Shown here: piece by piece, positions 12,589 to 24,874 of the stretch
How positions within the stretch are numbered: the stretch's first letter is position 1
How the letters are laid out: the number at the start of each line of letters is the position of its first letter
Origin: Owenia fusiformis
Lineage: Eukaryota > Annelida > Polychaeta > Sabellida > Oweniidae
DNA length: 64,000 nucleotides
NCBI GenBank assembly: GCA_903813345.2
Contig: CAIIXF020000010.1
Coordinates: 3,527,169-3,591,168, forward strand
Direction of reading: 5' to 3'
Notes under the pieces: generated by a model
What the model was told of the DNA's origin: nothing
Database searches by the model: none
The model's input: the letters and a program-made list of their open reading frames with translations, nothing else
Made by a program: the position numbers and the translations under genes

Positions 12589-15500
12589 GTAAGTCAAATA
12601 CGGATTTTACGGGGGTCACTTTGATTGCAGTGGCCCTAGAAAAAACTATAGATTAGATAAACATAATCCATTTGAGAAATAATGCTAATGAATTGAATAT
12701 TTAAATAGAATAGTTTAATTAAATGGATCACTTGGCCACTTTTTATTTCTTTTTCATATACAATTTAATATGTAGACAGTCTGTGTTAACTGTATATGAT
12801 CAGTTAAACACAAGAAAATCAAATCAAAATGGGATCATCCCTCGACTCATTATTTTCCAGATTTTAATTGTTCACTTCTACCTGGACCTCAAAAGCATTG
12901 TGGTGCATGGACAAGGTAAGAAGCTTATAGCTGTAAGTGTTTAATCACTCAAATATGTGACAATTAAAAACATAAATAGACAAAAAAGTTGTACCGGGAT
13001 ACTTGTAAATGGGTCTCTATGTCGAATGAGTGAAACATCATTCACCTAGGTCGTTCTGTTTTATGATTTATATCAATATTCAACAACAAAATGTTCAATA
13101 CTTACACCCCTACGGTAACGTCGCCTAGGTAACGTCGACCTCGCTTTGAAATTTGTTAATGTCCCCGTCTAAAGTTTGAAAATATTTTTTTATCATTCAT
13201 TTACTATTTGTCAGGACTTAAAAAGTGATTTAAGAGAATTTTGAACAAAAAAAAGTTGTGAGCATTTCATTTCTCAAACATTCAAATTTCCCGCCATTTT
13301 TCAAATAAAGTTGAAATTTCCTAATCATCAAATATTTCTTAATGCATTTCAAAAAAGATTATCTTTTTAACACCAATGCAAAGATTGATTTAAGGACACA
13401 CTATTTCAATAATAAAATGCCATATTTAATGGGCCACTTCAATGTTTTAGCATATCAAAAATATTTTGAAACATTTTTTTTTTATAATTTTTTTTTATTT
13501 CAAAGAATAAGCATGTTAAAGCAATTGCAAAAAACAATTACAGTACAGTTACATGGTAAACCTACATTTAACAATTTTACAATACAGTACAGTGGTTAAA
13601 TATTTCGTCTTAAGAGACGTTATACCATTGGCATTTTTTTTATTTATTTAAAGGAAAAAATCATCAGTTTCATTTGTTTAATTTTGTTTCCATGATTTTC
13701 CACTTATCGCCTCTGCCAACCCGTTTGTCCATAATAAAATATTCCTTCACATTACTTATAAAACCTTTAAGTGTTGGTTTTAGCATAGAATATTTGCACA
13801 AATAAACATACCTTTTAAAAATACATAGCATATTATTTAAGATGATTGTCTTCTCATTTATACTCTCAGGTCCTATCAATACATTTTGTTTAGTGCATAG
13901 CAATGTGAGCTCTAAAGGAAGCCATTGTTTAATGTCATTTAATACGGCATTTACAATAGTATTCATACAGAAGATGGCAAATCGTTTCAGGATTTGCTTT
14001 ACAGAAAGTGCAAATGTTTGACTCTACGAGTCCACACATTTTTAGGTATGTATTAGTTGCTAAAAATATGTGAAGGACTTTATAAGTGAAGGATGATAAC
14101 TTAGGTTCATAGTTACTCAGTTTGTTAAGTTTATTTATCTTCTTCCAATCATTTTGATTGAGTGACAAATTCAGATCTTTATTCCATCCTTCTATATATT
14201 TTGAATTCTTTTCTAAATTCTGAACAAATTCCCAGTATATTATTTTACTAATCTTTGACTGAGTAAGGAACTTTTGTACGTGTGCTTTATTTCTTTCATA
14301 ATCAGTGATATTCTGATTATTCTCCATGACGTCTCTTAGCCAAGATTTTGGAATAGTGTTTTTTAGACTCAAATAGTCTAAAAAATTAATATTACTGTGG
14401 AATTTGTCATTGAATTCTAAAAGCGTTAGAAGTCTTTTTGAATTATGAAATACATCTTGTAGTACAATTACTTCATTGTTAACCTTTGTATTTTGCAGTA
14501 TATATTGAACATTTTGATTTTTGGTATGTTTCCCCCATGTATTACACATAGCTTGTTCAGCTCTCAGTTTAGTATTATGTTCAGCTTCTTTTTCTTTCTG
14601 TTGTGTGTAAATTCTCAGAACATGAACAAAATCTCTCCAGAAATTATTCGAAATTTTTTCCTCAATTTTTTGAATTGATTTTGAATCATACATAAAAAGC
14701 TCGTTTCTTGATCTTACATTGATGATTTTTAAAGCAGTTTCTTGCCAAGAGCCATCTCTAAGAAGTTTTTCCATCCATGTAAGTTTGAGGGATTGTTCAA
14801 AGAGCGTTGGTTCAATCATTCTCAAACCTCCATCTTCAACATTTTGAACTAATTGTGAGAAGCTTACTTTTGCTACTGTGGAATTCCATATAAAAGAAGT
14901 AAACAGTTGTTTTATTCTTTTATGATTTGCACATGACAATTTGGGTAACACTAGAAATAAATGTACTACTTTAGGCAAAACAAATGATTTAAGTACCGTT
15001 ATTTTTCCTAGTATTGATAAGTTTCTTTTTTTATATCTACTTATTACAGTTTGCATTTCCTGAATTTTATTTTCAAAATTAATGGATTCAATATTTTGAA
15101 GATCTGATGTTAAATTCAACCCGAGTAACCTAAACTTAGATTCCCATGTGAGTGGAATGTCTTCACACATTTTTTCTGAGTTTTGTTTACTTCCTAACCA
15201 TATTGCTGATGTTTTTTCTTTATTAAGTTTTAACCCTGATGTTTCATGAAACTTGTCAAAAATGTACATACAATGTCTCAAGGAAGACGGAGTTCCATCT
15301 AGGAAGATAAACGTATCATCTGCATACATGCCAACCTTTATCTCTTTATCGAATATTTTGACCCCTTTAACTTCTACATCTTCTTTAATTTTTGAACATA
15401 AAGGCTCTAGAGCTAAGATGAATGCGTAGCAAGAGAGCGAATCTCCCTGCCTGCAACCTCTCTTTAATTTGAAAAAACTTGAAAAGAAACCGTTGTTTAT

Positions 15501-18500
15501 TACGCAACTTTCGCTTCCATTGTATAAAATCTTAAACCATTTCAAGAAGCTATCTCCAAAATTGATTTTTTAGACATTTTTCCAAGTAGACCCATTCGAT
15601 ACTGTCGAAGGCTTTCTCAAAATCTGCTAAAAGTAAAAGACCCTTTTGCTCGTTTCTATTAAGATAGTCCATAACGTCATACACAAGTCTTGTATTTTCA
15701 GCCATCTCTCGACCCGTTAAATATGCTTTCTGTTCCACGGAAATTATATGTGGCAAAACTGATTTCATCCTTGTTGCTAAAGCTGATGAGAGAAGTTTAT
15801 AGTCCGCATTCAATAAAGATATCGGTCGCCAGTTCTTAAAGTATTTTCTAATTTTGTTTAATTTTGGTAAACAAGTAATAACGCCTTGCTTCTGTGTGAT
15901 TGATAGTTCACCTAAAGTATAAGCCGCGTTTAGAGATTTGAGTAGGTACTTACCAATATCCCTATAGAAGATATATTTATAAAAGTCTACAGAAAAGCCG
16001 TCTGATCCAGGGGATTTACCATTTTTGCATTTTTTAATTCAAAGATTAATTCTTTTTCCGTTAAAATACCCTCACAAGACTGTTTTTGTTCTTCGTTTAG
16101 TGATTTGATATTATTATCAATAAGGAAAAGGTCTATATTTTCATCAGCACAATTTACTAAGGTAACAAAAACTTTTTTTAATTTTTTTCGCTGTCAATCT
16201 TTTCTAAATATGCTAAACTTTCATAAAAAACTATGTTGATTGTCGAACCAGGTTAAAAGGAAGAATAAATTATGTTTTAGATATCATTGTACCATTGGTT
16301 TCTATGAGAACTAAAATTTTGAAATGCATTTTTCTCAGAACCATTTGCATGCACTGATAAGTTCATTTCTTGCTTATTTATGAACCTATTTTCTTAATTT
16401 TTTCGGCAAAAAACATGGGAGGATGAACGCTATGCATTGGTATGAATTGTGGCTAATTAGAAGATATTAGTGACCTCTAAAAGTTGGTTTTAAATAAATT
16501 GACAAATTTTGGAACAAAAAGTCTATCAAAAACCACTTTTTGAAATTTAAAAAAAAAGTTTCACATATCACACTTTGATAACATTGGGTAAGACTACAAT
16601 ATAAGCCAAAGTGGTTTAAACTTTATATGGGGCCTTTAAACATTTTATTCTGAAAATCCAATACTTGGAGGCGTAATTGAACAAGGTCTACAACAATACC
16701 GTCATTACTGAAATCAGACAAGCCGTTTTCAATCGCCATGAGGACCGTGCGACTTTGTGTCATAAAGAAAGGTTGCAGACATGAGGGTTCAACCTCATAT
16801 GAAACACCAGTGAAAATATGTGCACATATAAATAAAATTCAATAATTATTTTCTAATTTAAGTATGTAGAATGATATCATCAATTAAAAAAAAAGTTAAG
16901 CCCAAGACTCAACTCATTGTTTGCTGAACCATACCATGAAGGTGTTGTTTACAAACCTTTGCATGACCGCGCATCGGGAATGCAAAGTTTAGGAAACAAC
17001 GCCTGAGTGGTATGAAGCAGCTACAATGCATTGAGTCTTGGACTTAACTTCTTTTAACACATTGCATTTTTTTCTATAAAATCATCTTAAAGGAACGAAA
17101 TCACTAACACCCCAGTCACATTTCTTACGGCGACCGTGCGGTCTATCATCTCTTCGGTCAGATACATTTCTGCTCTCGCCGTAGAATTTCTGCGGTCGGA
17201 TACTTTTGCAGTCACATTTCCTACGGCAGCCGCACGGTGATTTTTGCATTTTTGTTGAATAATGTTAATTTTTCTTTTTATTTAATCGACATCAGTACAA
17301 AATGTAGTTTGTAGTGCTAGGATATAGTATCGAATAAAACGTACAAGTGAAATATAAGTTGCTGTGGTATCAGTGACCTTACATCAAACAGTATGTATTG
17401 TGTTGTGTTTACAGCAAATAAGACCGAAAACAAATCAAATCCCGAATGGGAAAAGCTGACCACTGTTTGACTAGCGACCTTGCATGTGTTATTGATATTT
17501 CACACACTGTACATTATGTGAATACTCTGTTGGGATTGGCTGGAATCGACACACCTTGCCTAGCTATGTGTGGATACAGTTTTAAAGATGAATGATTCAT
17601 ATAATATATCTTAAACCACGTCATGCATTATACATTATTTTAAAGATAAATCATTCCTTATTATATGACAGCATCCGATTGAAAACCTTTGTTTTTTGTA
17701 AAGTTAGAAGCTAAAATTGACATCAGGGGAGTCGTGAGTGACCAAAATGAAAAAAATGAAAATTCCCTTCACACTGCAGTCACAGTATGCTTGCCTGAAT
17801 CATTATTAATTTATTTAATAGTAAAACACAATCATTCCTTATTAATAATTAAAACGGTAAAAGTATTATTGGTGATTTTTGCACTAAACTTGTCTGAATG
17901 GACCTCTTTTGAATCCCTCCATTTTCCACAATTTGAAAATCCGCAGTGGATAATTTTTTAGTCGTAGCCTCTAACTCCGCAAGTAAACAATGGGTTTTCT
18001 ATCGAGTGATGTCAACGTGTTAGCAAATGATTTATCTATAAACTGATATATGATACATTTAACCATTCTGATACTCATGGCATCTTTCTGTTTCACCTTA
18101 AGGGATCCAACACCTTACAAAACTTCTTAACGGAGAGGAATAAGGGAAAATGCTTGCCGGATTCTGAATCGGTGTATTTTTTAATGATTTTTCACCGTCT
18201 TAGAATTTCAATTTTTTTCCTTTGAAAAAATGAGATTTGTATTGTTTTCCAATTAGGAAAATGAGTAAACATGAAGAGCTCGAAATCTAACGGTGAGATT
18301 TTGTTTTAAAAAATCATGGATATCAAGGCTAAATATAGCTATACAGTAAACATAAAAAAGCAATGCTTGGACTCTTCATATTCACACAAAAAATTAATTA
18401 GTAAATGAGGTTTGATATTTGTGAGAATAAGTTGTACGAGGTACAATGCTCTACAAACACCAGACTACAGGGTGGATTAGGATCAATGACACACATAAAA

Positions 18501-21500
18501 ATTAATTTAAAAATATTTCATGATAATTATCTGAAACAAAAGCAGTTGGCGAAGGATACGTTTCATTACACTCAATAAATAGTTATCACTTTTGACTATA
18601 TAATACATATCTCATGGGAATGTATTTCCATCTGCTCAAGATATTCTTTTTAGCTTCGAAAATCACAATCGTTGGATAATACATTTGTCTCAGAATGATA
18701 GGCCACCCTGTAGCAATGTAGCTTTCACTTGAAGTGTACCCTTGAGAATAATGAACTTACTTTCAAATTGGTCTTGCTTTTGTGGTGTATGTGGCTTTTT
18801 AGCAAATCTGCCACGCTCATTTCTTTCCAGAAACATCATCTTGTTCAAATGTATCACTATACGCGCATGTATAGACAGATGACATAGATATACATAATTA
18901 TAAATTATATATTGCACCTGTATTTACTTACATGGGAATATATTCCCTTTGGAAAAATGCAAATGCTCGAACATATATTTTCATCTTATATATGACTTCA
19001 AGCTAACATATTATTTCATATTTATATTTTCATAGTTAGTTTAACATGAATAATAGATCCATGAGAAAAATATTCTTTTTTTTAAATTGATGGGTTTACT
19101 GTGAATTCAATAAATTACAAATTGCAAAGGGTAAGTATACTGTATTAGCTAGCTAGTTTTATGTTAGGCCAGGGTAATTAAATTAGTTGTTTCTCTTTCT
19201 TCTATTTTTCAAAATTGATACGGGAATGACGGTTTTTATATTACCTTTTTTGTTTATCTAAAATGCTGATGAGGGACGGGATGATTTTTTTCTTTAAGAT
19301 AACCGTAAAAACAAATAACTAATTTTGAAGGAAATAAACTGAGTTTATGTTGAATTTATATGTTGATATTAGCCTACTTTACTGGTATATTTGATCATAT
19401 ATCAGTACCACGATATTGTCAATTATCCTGATCCATAAAAAGTAAAAAAAAGTGTTTCACACGCCATGGATGCGCGCGAGGTACGGTGTTTTTTCTCAGA
19501 AATGGCAGAAAAAAGGTGGAGGGGGGATTGGGCCACACGCGGGCAAGAATGAGAAACAACTAATTTAATTACCCTAACCTTAGTTCATCCAGTAGTACGT
19601 TTTTACTGCAAAGTAGTGTTTTTATATGCAGCTTAATAGCATAGAATATGTTTAATGAAGCATATGGTGTGGATTAGTCGTGTGACACACAAACTGACCA
19701 ATACATGAGGGTATTAGCTACTTTTCACATAAACCAAAGGAGGACAGTGCTTTTATTTCAACTGGGAGCTTACCTCCACACGACTGATCATGTGACCATG
19801 GTGGTGGTCCCCTTTAAACATGCTCTGATATTATGAGGCATATTCTGTGATCTGAGCACATCAGATAGGAAGAGTAGTTGTAACTGTCAATAAATTGTGT
19901 TAGGTAGCATTAACTTAATGTCAATACATTACATAAATGTATTTAACAGCAGATATTAGATCAGGCACAGGTGCACAAGTGTTATGACCCTAATTAGATG
20001 AAATATGATCTTCGATAAAATATCTCAAATATCCTCAATTTAGGCTCTCCAGGTTCGCCAAATCCTAGCTCATTATATCATGACGTCGATGGGCTGAGAA
20101 GAAATGAGATGTCATGGTTTATCATGATGTGATTTAATATATATAATATGATAGTCATTTTTAAACGAGGGTATTATTTCTTTGGCCCACCCTGTATATA
20201 TGTATTACACCACACCATTAAAATGTGATAGTTTTGGCCAGCGACGTAATGTGTTTATAATACATACATTCATTTTGAAATTGTGTTTGTAAATAAAATT
20301 ACAATTCATGTATAGTTCCTCGCCTCTGTTACATTGACAAAACTCTTATTTAATCTTAAATATCATCAATTTTACTTCGACGTCGACGTCAATGTAACAA
20401 AAGTGATAAACTAAATGTATGAATTACGGCTTCATATAAAAATCCTTTCCAAAGTGAAGCCTTCTTTTAAAGCTAGACTTCGTTGTCTTAAATGCCAATC
20501 TGCGAATTGTCTTCTTATAAGTGTAGCAGGTTTAAATCGAGAAAACAAAAAACTCGTATCGAGGAAGTTCATCCATTTTGTTACAGTGACGTTTTGTCAA
20601 AGTATCTAAATGTGGAACAATGATACGTATGTATTTTATTCCAGGAATCTGTCCCATTCAGAAGATCCCTATTAAAACCACAGGTTCGCCATGGCCAGAA
20701 GGCAATGGGTGGGAGTTTGCTTACAAATTAAACAATTACAACGTAGACGAAGATTACCAATATTCCGTTGTATCTTTTGGCGAAGTGACCGAATCTGTTA
20801 AGGTACTAATATTATTGTTTTTTCAAATATACAGTTTAGGTCACATATGATCGGGCATATCATAATGCCCTGGGGGGTTCACCTTATATACATGACCTAC
20901 GTGAATTATGAACAAACGTGCTGTGCAACCAAATGTGACTCATATTATACTGACCAGTCGCAGGCCTCCTAGACTTCCAATCTTGTAATTGTACAGAGGA
21001 AAGTTTGGTTGATTTTAAAAAAGTATCTTGTTAATAAAATATTTATCGTGATTTTTTTATCTATTTTGGGGGGTTTTGTTCTAAGTTTGTGCATTTATTT
21101 TGTAAAATCAACCAACATTTCCATTGTATAACTGTAATATTGAGAAAATGTTGTATGCTATTTTGTTCCAACATGGTTCGGAAAGACATTTTATTTCATT
21201 CTCAAGAATTGGTAGAAAGGAACAAAAATAATTGAACTAAAAAAAACAAAATGTTTTCAATAATTGGTTTAAGAGAAAAACATTGTTGAATTCAGTTTAC
21301 CATATCGATACCTATGAGGGTTGCAGCAAAATTCCGAACATGCACCCGGACATTGAATGTTCTACAATGCACTTTACCTGTGGATTTCAATAACTCATTA
21401 CTTTTTTATTTTAGTGGATTAGTGAGCTAGAAGTCACCAGGTGCAATGAGGGCAGAGATTATGTTGTAACGTACAAATTCTATCCAGAATACTACAAGGC

Positions 21501-23035
21501 TGGCACTGATCTAGACATTGAGGTCCATCCAGTTACCCTACTTGAGAGCACTGCTAACAACTTGAACATCACTCAGACATTTTTATGTCCCCCTTATCAG
21601 AGCTATCTAAATCTCGAAGTTTGTGCCGATGTCAGTAAGTCATAATTTGTATTGACACAATGAATTGGAATATAATATCATCATATAGACATACACTCTA
21701 CATATACTGCAGAGAACATATTAAATATACTGATCTTTATCATTATTTCGGCCCCTCTAAGAGATTTTACAATTGTGTATGATTGATATACTATTACTTA
21801 TTTCTCAATATTTCTCATTTGCTTCCGTGATTTTTTACTAAATGCATTTTTCCCTTGGAATATTTCTAATAAGTGAGTCCCCGATAAGTTTCACATAACA
21901 TTTTCGCCACCGAGCCTCTGGATTGGTTGAACCTAACATTTAGAATTGTAATAGATAAACTGATGCTTTTCTTAATGCTAATGAAACTGCCGATCAAAAA
22001 TATTTACAAACAAATCCTCATACTTTGAGCCACTGAATTGGAGCATAATGGTAACATTGGAGTTGTTTCACCTATTCCTACGATTTGGAATACTCCGATA
22101 AGGTTCAACTTATTGAACACGTCAAAAACATGTTAAAAACTGAAAACTGTAATGTACTCAGATGAAAATAATGTGGTAAAAGGATACAATACAATAACTT
22201 ATAACTGATACTTGCTCATAACTTCAATACTCTTATTTCAGACATTTTTCTGGCTTCTCAAATGTCACATGGCAATATTACCACCACACTGTCTATCACA
22301 GACACCGTACCTGCCTCTACAGAGTTCGCGTTTACTGTTAATCAAACAGAGTCACCACCACTAAATGCCACCACAATCGGAATAATAACAAGTCATGATT
22401 ACAATATTACAGATTTTTCTCAAATATCCGCAATTTCAAATCAGAATGTATCTTTGGCCACGACAACGGAGGGAGCTTCGAGCGAAATACAAACAACAGT
22501 CATTGATACAATTATTTCAGAAACAATATTGAATAATTCAACGCACGACACGACATCCAGTGATCCTGCGACCCTAGCTTCTGACACAACGTCCAGTGAT
22601 CCTACATCTTCTGAAACCACATCCAGTGATCCTACATCTTCGGAAACAACATACACTGGTCCCATATCTCTTGAAACAACTTCCAGTGATCCGGCATCTC
22701 TTGGAACATCTTCAACTGAACCACCGACTCCCGAATATCTTTTCAATGATTCGATCCCAACAGACACAACAATCAATTTAACCTCGAAATTCCCCGACAA
22801 TGCCATCATATTTTTTAACAATGCTGATGTGAAGCTAGAAGCAACAACTAGTATTAAAGCTGAATCATTTGACAAACTTCCAGATGAGGCACCTGGAGCT
22901 ACAGCGATAGGATCTATCTGGATGATCATTCTGGTGGGATTTGTGATGCTAATCGTTTTAGCAGATATGAGAAACCTCGTTAGAGATATCAAAAAACGAT
23001 GCCTCGCAAATTGCAAGTCATTTTTACTGCGTTAA
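12568..23035 (+). CDS. Gene B: mucin-stalked single-pass membrane protein
   Basis: This is the intact tandem paralogue of A. Exons are 12568-12588 (or start at 12586), 12861-12915, 20645-20802, 21415-21634 and 22242-23035, with splice borders and phases as in A. The product is about 410 residues: signal peptide, four-cysteine ectodomain, Ser/Thr-rich stalk, one transmembrane helix, and a cytoplasmic tail rich in Arg/Lys with two Cys. No enzyme motif is visible; a cell-surface receptor, adhesion or mucin-like role is an inference. The first two ATGs are cut off by TGA at 12577-12579, so the usable start is the ATG ending the exon. Intron 2 has absorbed about 3.5 kb of transposon sequence. Confidence 0.7.
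12861..12915 (+). CDS. Gene B signal-peptide exon
   Basis: This 55-bp exon (acceptor ttttccag, donor gtaaga) encodes ILIVHFYLDLKSIVVHGQ. It ends in phase 1 and joins to GICPIQ of the next exon. It is less hydrophobic in the middle than its counterpart in A. Confidence 0.6.
13144..16640. mobile_element. 3.5-kb composite insertion in intron 2 of gene B
   Basis: The sequence before 13143 and after about 16,640 is contiguous in gene A (around 2300-2315), so the whole block was inserted in B. The L1-like retrotransposon occupies most of it. The outer parts (13,144-13,470 and 16,200-16,640) may be an older host element. Their ends share a weak inverted match (GTCCCCGTCTAAAGTTT near 13,161 against GGCCCCATATAAAGTTT on the complement near 16,630). 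Confidence 0.6.
13475..16200 (-). mobile_element. Decayed L1/Tx1-like non-LTR retrotransposon
   Basis: Reverse-transcriptase coding on the - strand runs from about 16,190 down to 13,670. The piece at 15,813-15,550 has RPISLLNADYKLLSSALATR and the DFEKAFDSIEW active-site block. The piece at 15,545-13,935 (536 aa) has KRGCRQGDSLSCYAF and the MYADDT catalytic box, a long thumb/connection region, and a C-terminal CTFC...H...C zinc-knuckle-like motif. A frameshift near 15,547 and further breaks show it is dead. It is 5' truncated with no endonuclease seen. T-rich sequence at 13,475-13,500 reads as an A-rich 3' tail. Confidence 0.85.
17105..17235. repeat. GC-richer direct repeat in gene B intron
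   Basis: AGTCACATTTC(T/C)TACGGC followed by CCG.(A/G)CGGT appears at about 17,112 and again at about 17,211, with CGGTC/CCGTA motifs between. It stands out against the AT-rich intron and is probably part of a small transposon. Confidence 0.45.
18474..18711. mobile_element. Possible small CAGGGTGG-ended element
   Basis: TA-CAGGGTGG at 18,472-18,481 faces CCACCCTG-TA at about 18,704-18,713. The same eight terminal bases end the long mariner-like element at 25,734 and occur again at about 20,190 (GGCCCACCCTGTA). Inverted similarity beyond the first eight bases is weak, so pairing of these ends is uncertain. Confidence 0.35.
19167..19579. mobile_element. 413-bp MITE with TTA target duplication
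   Basis: Inverted termini share AGGGTAATTAAATTAGTTG and TTTCTC (left GGCCAGGG, right complement GGTTAGGG), followed on both sides by TTA. The interior carries no ORF. The 3-bp TTA duplication and terminal length fit a PIF/Harbinger- or ISL2EU-type non-autonomous element. Confidence 0.85.
20645..20802 (+). CDS. Gene B ectodomain exon 1
   Basis: This 158-bp exon starts after tattccag and ends at AAG|gtacta. It encodes GICPIQKIP...GNGWEFAYKL...DEDYQYSVVSF...TESVK. It is very similar to 5448-5605 of gene A, and the intron sequence just upstream is also conserved, showing that the exons were copied with their introns. Confidence 0.75.
20982..21142. repeat. 160-bp hairpin element, copy 1
   Basis: The left arm (AATTGTACAGAGGAAAGTTT and GGTTGATTTTA) is complemented by the right arm (TAAAATCAACCAACATTTCC, then ATTGTATAACTG). 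The centre contains ATCTATTTTGGGGGG. A second copy lies at 30,130-30,290. Confidence 0.6.
21415..21634 (+). CDS. Gene B ectodomain exon 2
   Basis: This 220-bp exon follows ttttatttttag and precedes gtaagt. It encodes WISELEVTRCNEGRDY...YYKAGTDLDIEVHP, with Cys residues at RCN, FLC and EVC and an NIT site. Phase 0 in, phase 1 out, as in A and C. Confidence 0.75.
22242..23035 (+). CDS. Gene B stalk, transmembrane and tail exon
   Basis: This terminal exon of 264 codons starts after tcttatttcag. The N-terminal FLASQMSHG is shared with A. The stalk is made of Thr/Ser/Pro repeats around SSDPTSSETT, with one more unit than A. The conserved block KAESFDKLPDEAPGATAIGS leads into a helix (WMIILVGFVMLIVLAD), and the tail RNLVRDIKKRC...CKSFLLR ends at TAA 23033-23035. 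The two tail cysteines next to basic residues are possible lipidation sites (inference). Confidence 0.75.
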
Positions 23036-23217
23036 AATGATATAAAGATGGAACCACAGATTTCTGCATTTGATAAGTACAATATTGTATATTGGTTTGA
23101 ACTGAAATTATTGGAGATCAGCAAAAAGAGTGTTACCGATTTTTTCTTTTGAACAAATTTGGTTATATGGTACTGTGAATTCAATCTTCCAGATACGGTA
23201 ACACGCAATTTTGGTCC

Positions 23218-23560
23218 ACCCGTTTAGCTCAGCTGTAGCGCATGTATTTCTCATACCCTTTGCATTCGTTTGATTTCACTTCTTAAAGAGAGCTTCTTCT
23301 TCATAGTTTAACTAGACTCTGCACGCAGGGTATATTTCTCACGCAATAGGTCCAGGATTCGATCCCCGGTTCAGGCAAGACTTAATTTGCTTATTTGCGT
23401 AAAATACTCCAGGGTGATTAATTGAGTGGTCCACTACTCGTACTTGTATTTTTTATGTATATTAGTGCACATAAAAGAACACAGTGTTCATTCAAAGAGG
23501 GGTTTCTGGGTCTATCTTCAAGGTTAATTACGTAAATTACGGGGTATACCCAAGAGGTAT
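23218..23560 (+). mobile_element. tRNA-derived SINE (copy in unit 1)
   Basis: TTAGCTCAGCTGTAG near 23,224 resembles a pol III A box and GGATTCGATCCC at 23,355-23,366 resembles a B box. They lie further apart than in a tRNA gene, and no full cloverleaf can be drawn. Downstream sequence (CACATAAAAGAACACAGTG...GGGTTTCTGGGTCTAT) recurs in diverged form at about 34,890-34,980, as expected for a SINE body. Confidence 0.6.
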
Positions 23561-23605
23561 TGCTCACCTTAATTGGTGGTAAACAAAATACAATACTGAG
23601 CTATT

Positions 23606-23704
23606 ATGTCCCTATTAGCTTCGGCCTGTCATGAGATAGCCCTCGCAAGCTCGGACTATATTGATGACAGGCCTCGGGAATATATGCAATGGTACGGACA
23701 TAAT
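23606..23704. repeat. Nested hairpin (TTATGTCC / GGCCTGTCAT)
   Basis: A perfect 10-bp inverted pair, GGCCTGTCAT (23,623-23,632) and ATGACAGGCC (23,664-23,673), is nested in an outer pair TTATGTCC/GGACATAA. It may be a tiny MITE. An identical copy lies 1,314 bp further on. Confidence 0.6.
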
Positions 23705-23915
23705 TGTTGTATTACATACCTTTATTTCATGGCTACGTTATGTTAATGACGCCACGTGTATGTGCGATAGAAATTATGAAGAAATGAAACATGACGTCGT
23801 AAGATTGTCATGGTAAAAAGTTTGGCGGCCATACAGGAATATATAGCGGAACTTCAGTTTCATTGACTTCAATACAAATGTGTCGCTAGGTATGTTACAA
23901 TACAGTACTCACCAA

Positions 23916-23970
23916 ATTAGATACGGCACGCAAATTAGATATGGCACGCAAATTAGATATGACACGCAAC
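23916..23970. repeat. 18-bp tandem repeat, three copies
   Basis: CAAATTAGATAYGGCACG is repeated three times with one or two changes. The second duplication unit carries the same array at about 25,230-25,284. Confidence 0.8.
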
Positions 23971-24057
23971 AACCAAAAGTCATCATTCATGATTAATTGT
24001 GTAATTTAAAATGCAACCCTTATACTAATTGTCCAAGTAATTTATAGAAAATGTACT

Positions 24058-24349
24058 CAATGATTCGATCCCAACAGACACAACAATCAATTTAACCTCG
24101 AAATTCCCCGACAATGCCATCATATTTTTTAACAATGTTGATGTGAAGCTAGAAGCAACAACTAGTATTAAAGCTGAATCATTTGACAATCTTCCAGATG
24201 AGGCACCTGGAGCTACAGCGATAGGATCTATCTGGATGATCATTCTGGTGGGATTTGTGATGCTAATCGTTTTAGCAGATATGAGAAACCTCGTTAGAGA
24301 TATCAAAAAACGATGCCTCGCAAATTGCAAGTCATTTTTACTGCGTTAA
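24058..24349 (+). pseudogene. Duplicated tail-exon fragment of gene B (B')
   Basis: It carries the last part of the stalk, the juxtamembrane block, the helix and the tail, in frame to a TAA at 24,347-24,349. It has no splice acceptor, start exon or signal peptide. Two changes alter the protein slightly (A to V before DVKLE, and K to N in SFDKLP). It could act only as a reserve exon or as recombination substrate; I treat it as a gene fragment. Confidence 0.8.
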
Positions 24350-24531
24350 AATGATATAAAGATGGAACCACAGATTTCTGCATTTGATAAGTACAATATT
24401 GTATATTGGTTTGAACTGAAATTATTGAAGATCAGCAAAAAGAGTGTTACCGATTTTTTCTTTTGAACAAATTTGGTTATATGGTACTGTGAATTCAATC
24501 TTCCAGATACGGTAACACGCAATTTTGGTCC

Positions 24532-24874
24532 ACCCGTTTAGCTCAGCTGTAGCGCATGTATTTCTCATACCCTTTGCATTCGTTTGATTTCACTTCTTAA
24601 AGAGAGCTTCGTCTTCATAGTTTAACTAGACTCTGCACGCAGGGTATATTTCTCACGCAATAGGTCCAGGATTCGATCCCCGGTTCAGGCAAGACTTAAT
24701 TTGCTTATTTGCGTAAAATACTCCAGGGTGATTAACTGAGTGGTCCACTACTCGTACTTGTATTTTTTATGTATATTAGTGCACATAAAAGAACACAGTG
24801 TTCATTCAAAGAGGGGTTTCTGGGTCTATCTTCAAGGTTAATTACGTAAATTACGGGGTATACCCAAGAGGTAT
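24532..24874 (+). mobile_element. tRNA-derived SINE (copy in unit 2)
   Basis: This is the duplicate of the 23,218-23,560 SINE, created by the 1,314-bp tandem duplication and not by a separate insertion. The A-box-like and B-box-like motifs are retained. Confidence 0.6.

Larger units (their letters stand above)
22744..24057. repeat. Recent tandem duplication, unit 1 (1,314 bp)
   Basis: This stretch is repeated directly at 24,058-25,371. Reading by eye I find about seven single-base differences and no indel, so the copies are roughly 99.5% identical. The unit begins inside the stalk exon of gene B and takes in the transmembrane/tail coding part, the 3' flank, a tRNA-derived SINE and a hairpin. 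Confidence 0.93.

Noticed and set aside
23224-23366. Possible tRNA gene
   Set aside because: A-box-like and B-box-like words are present but about 130 bp apart and no cloverleaf forms; better read as a tRNA-derived SINE.
24058-24349. A fourth functional paralogue
   Set aside because: Only the anchor part exists, created by the 1,314-bp duplication; there is no start, signal peptide, ectodomain or acceptor.
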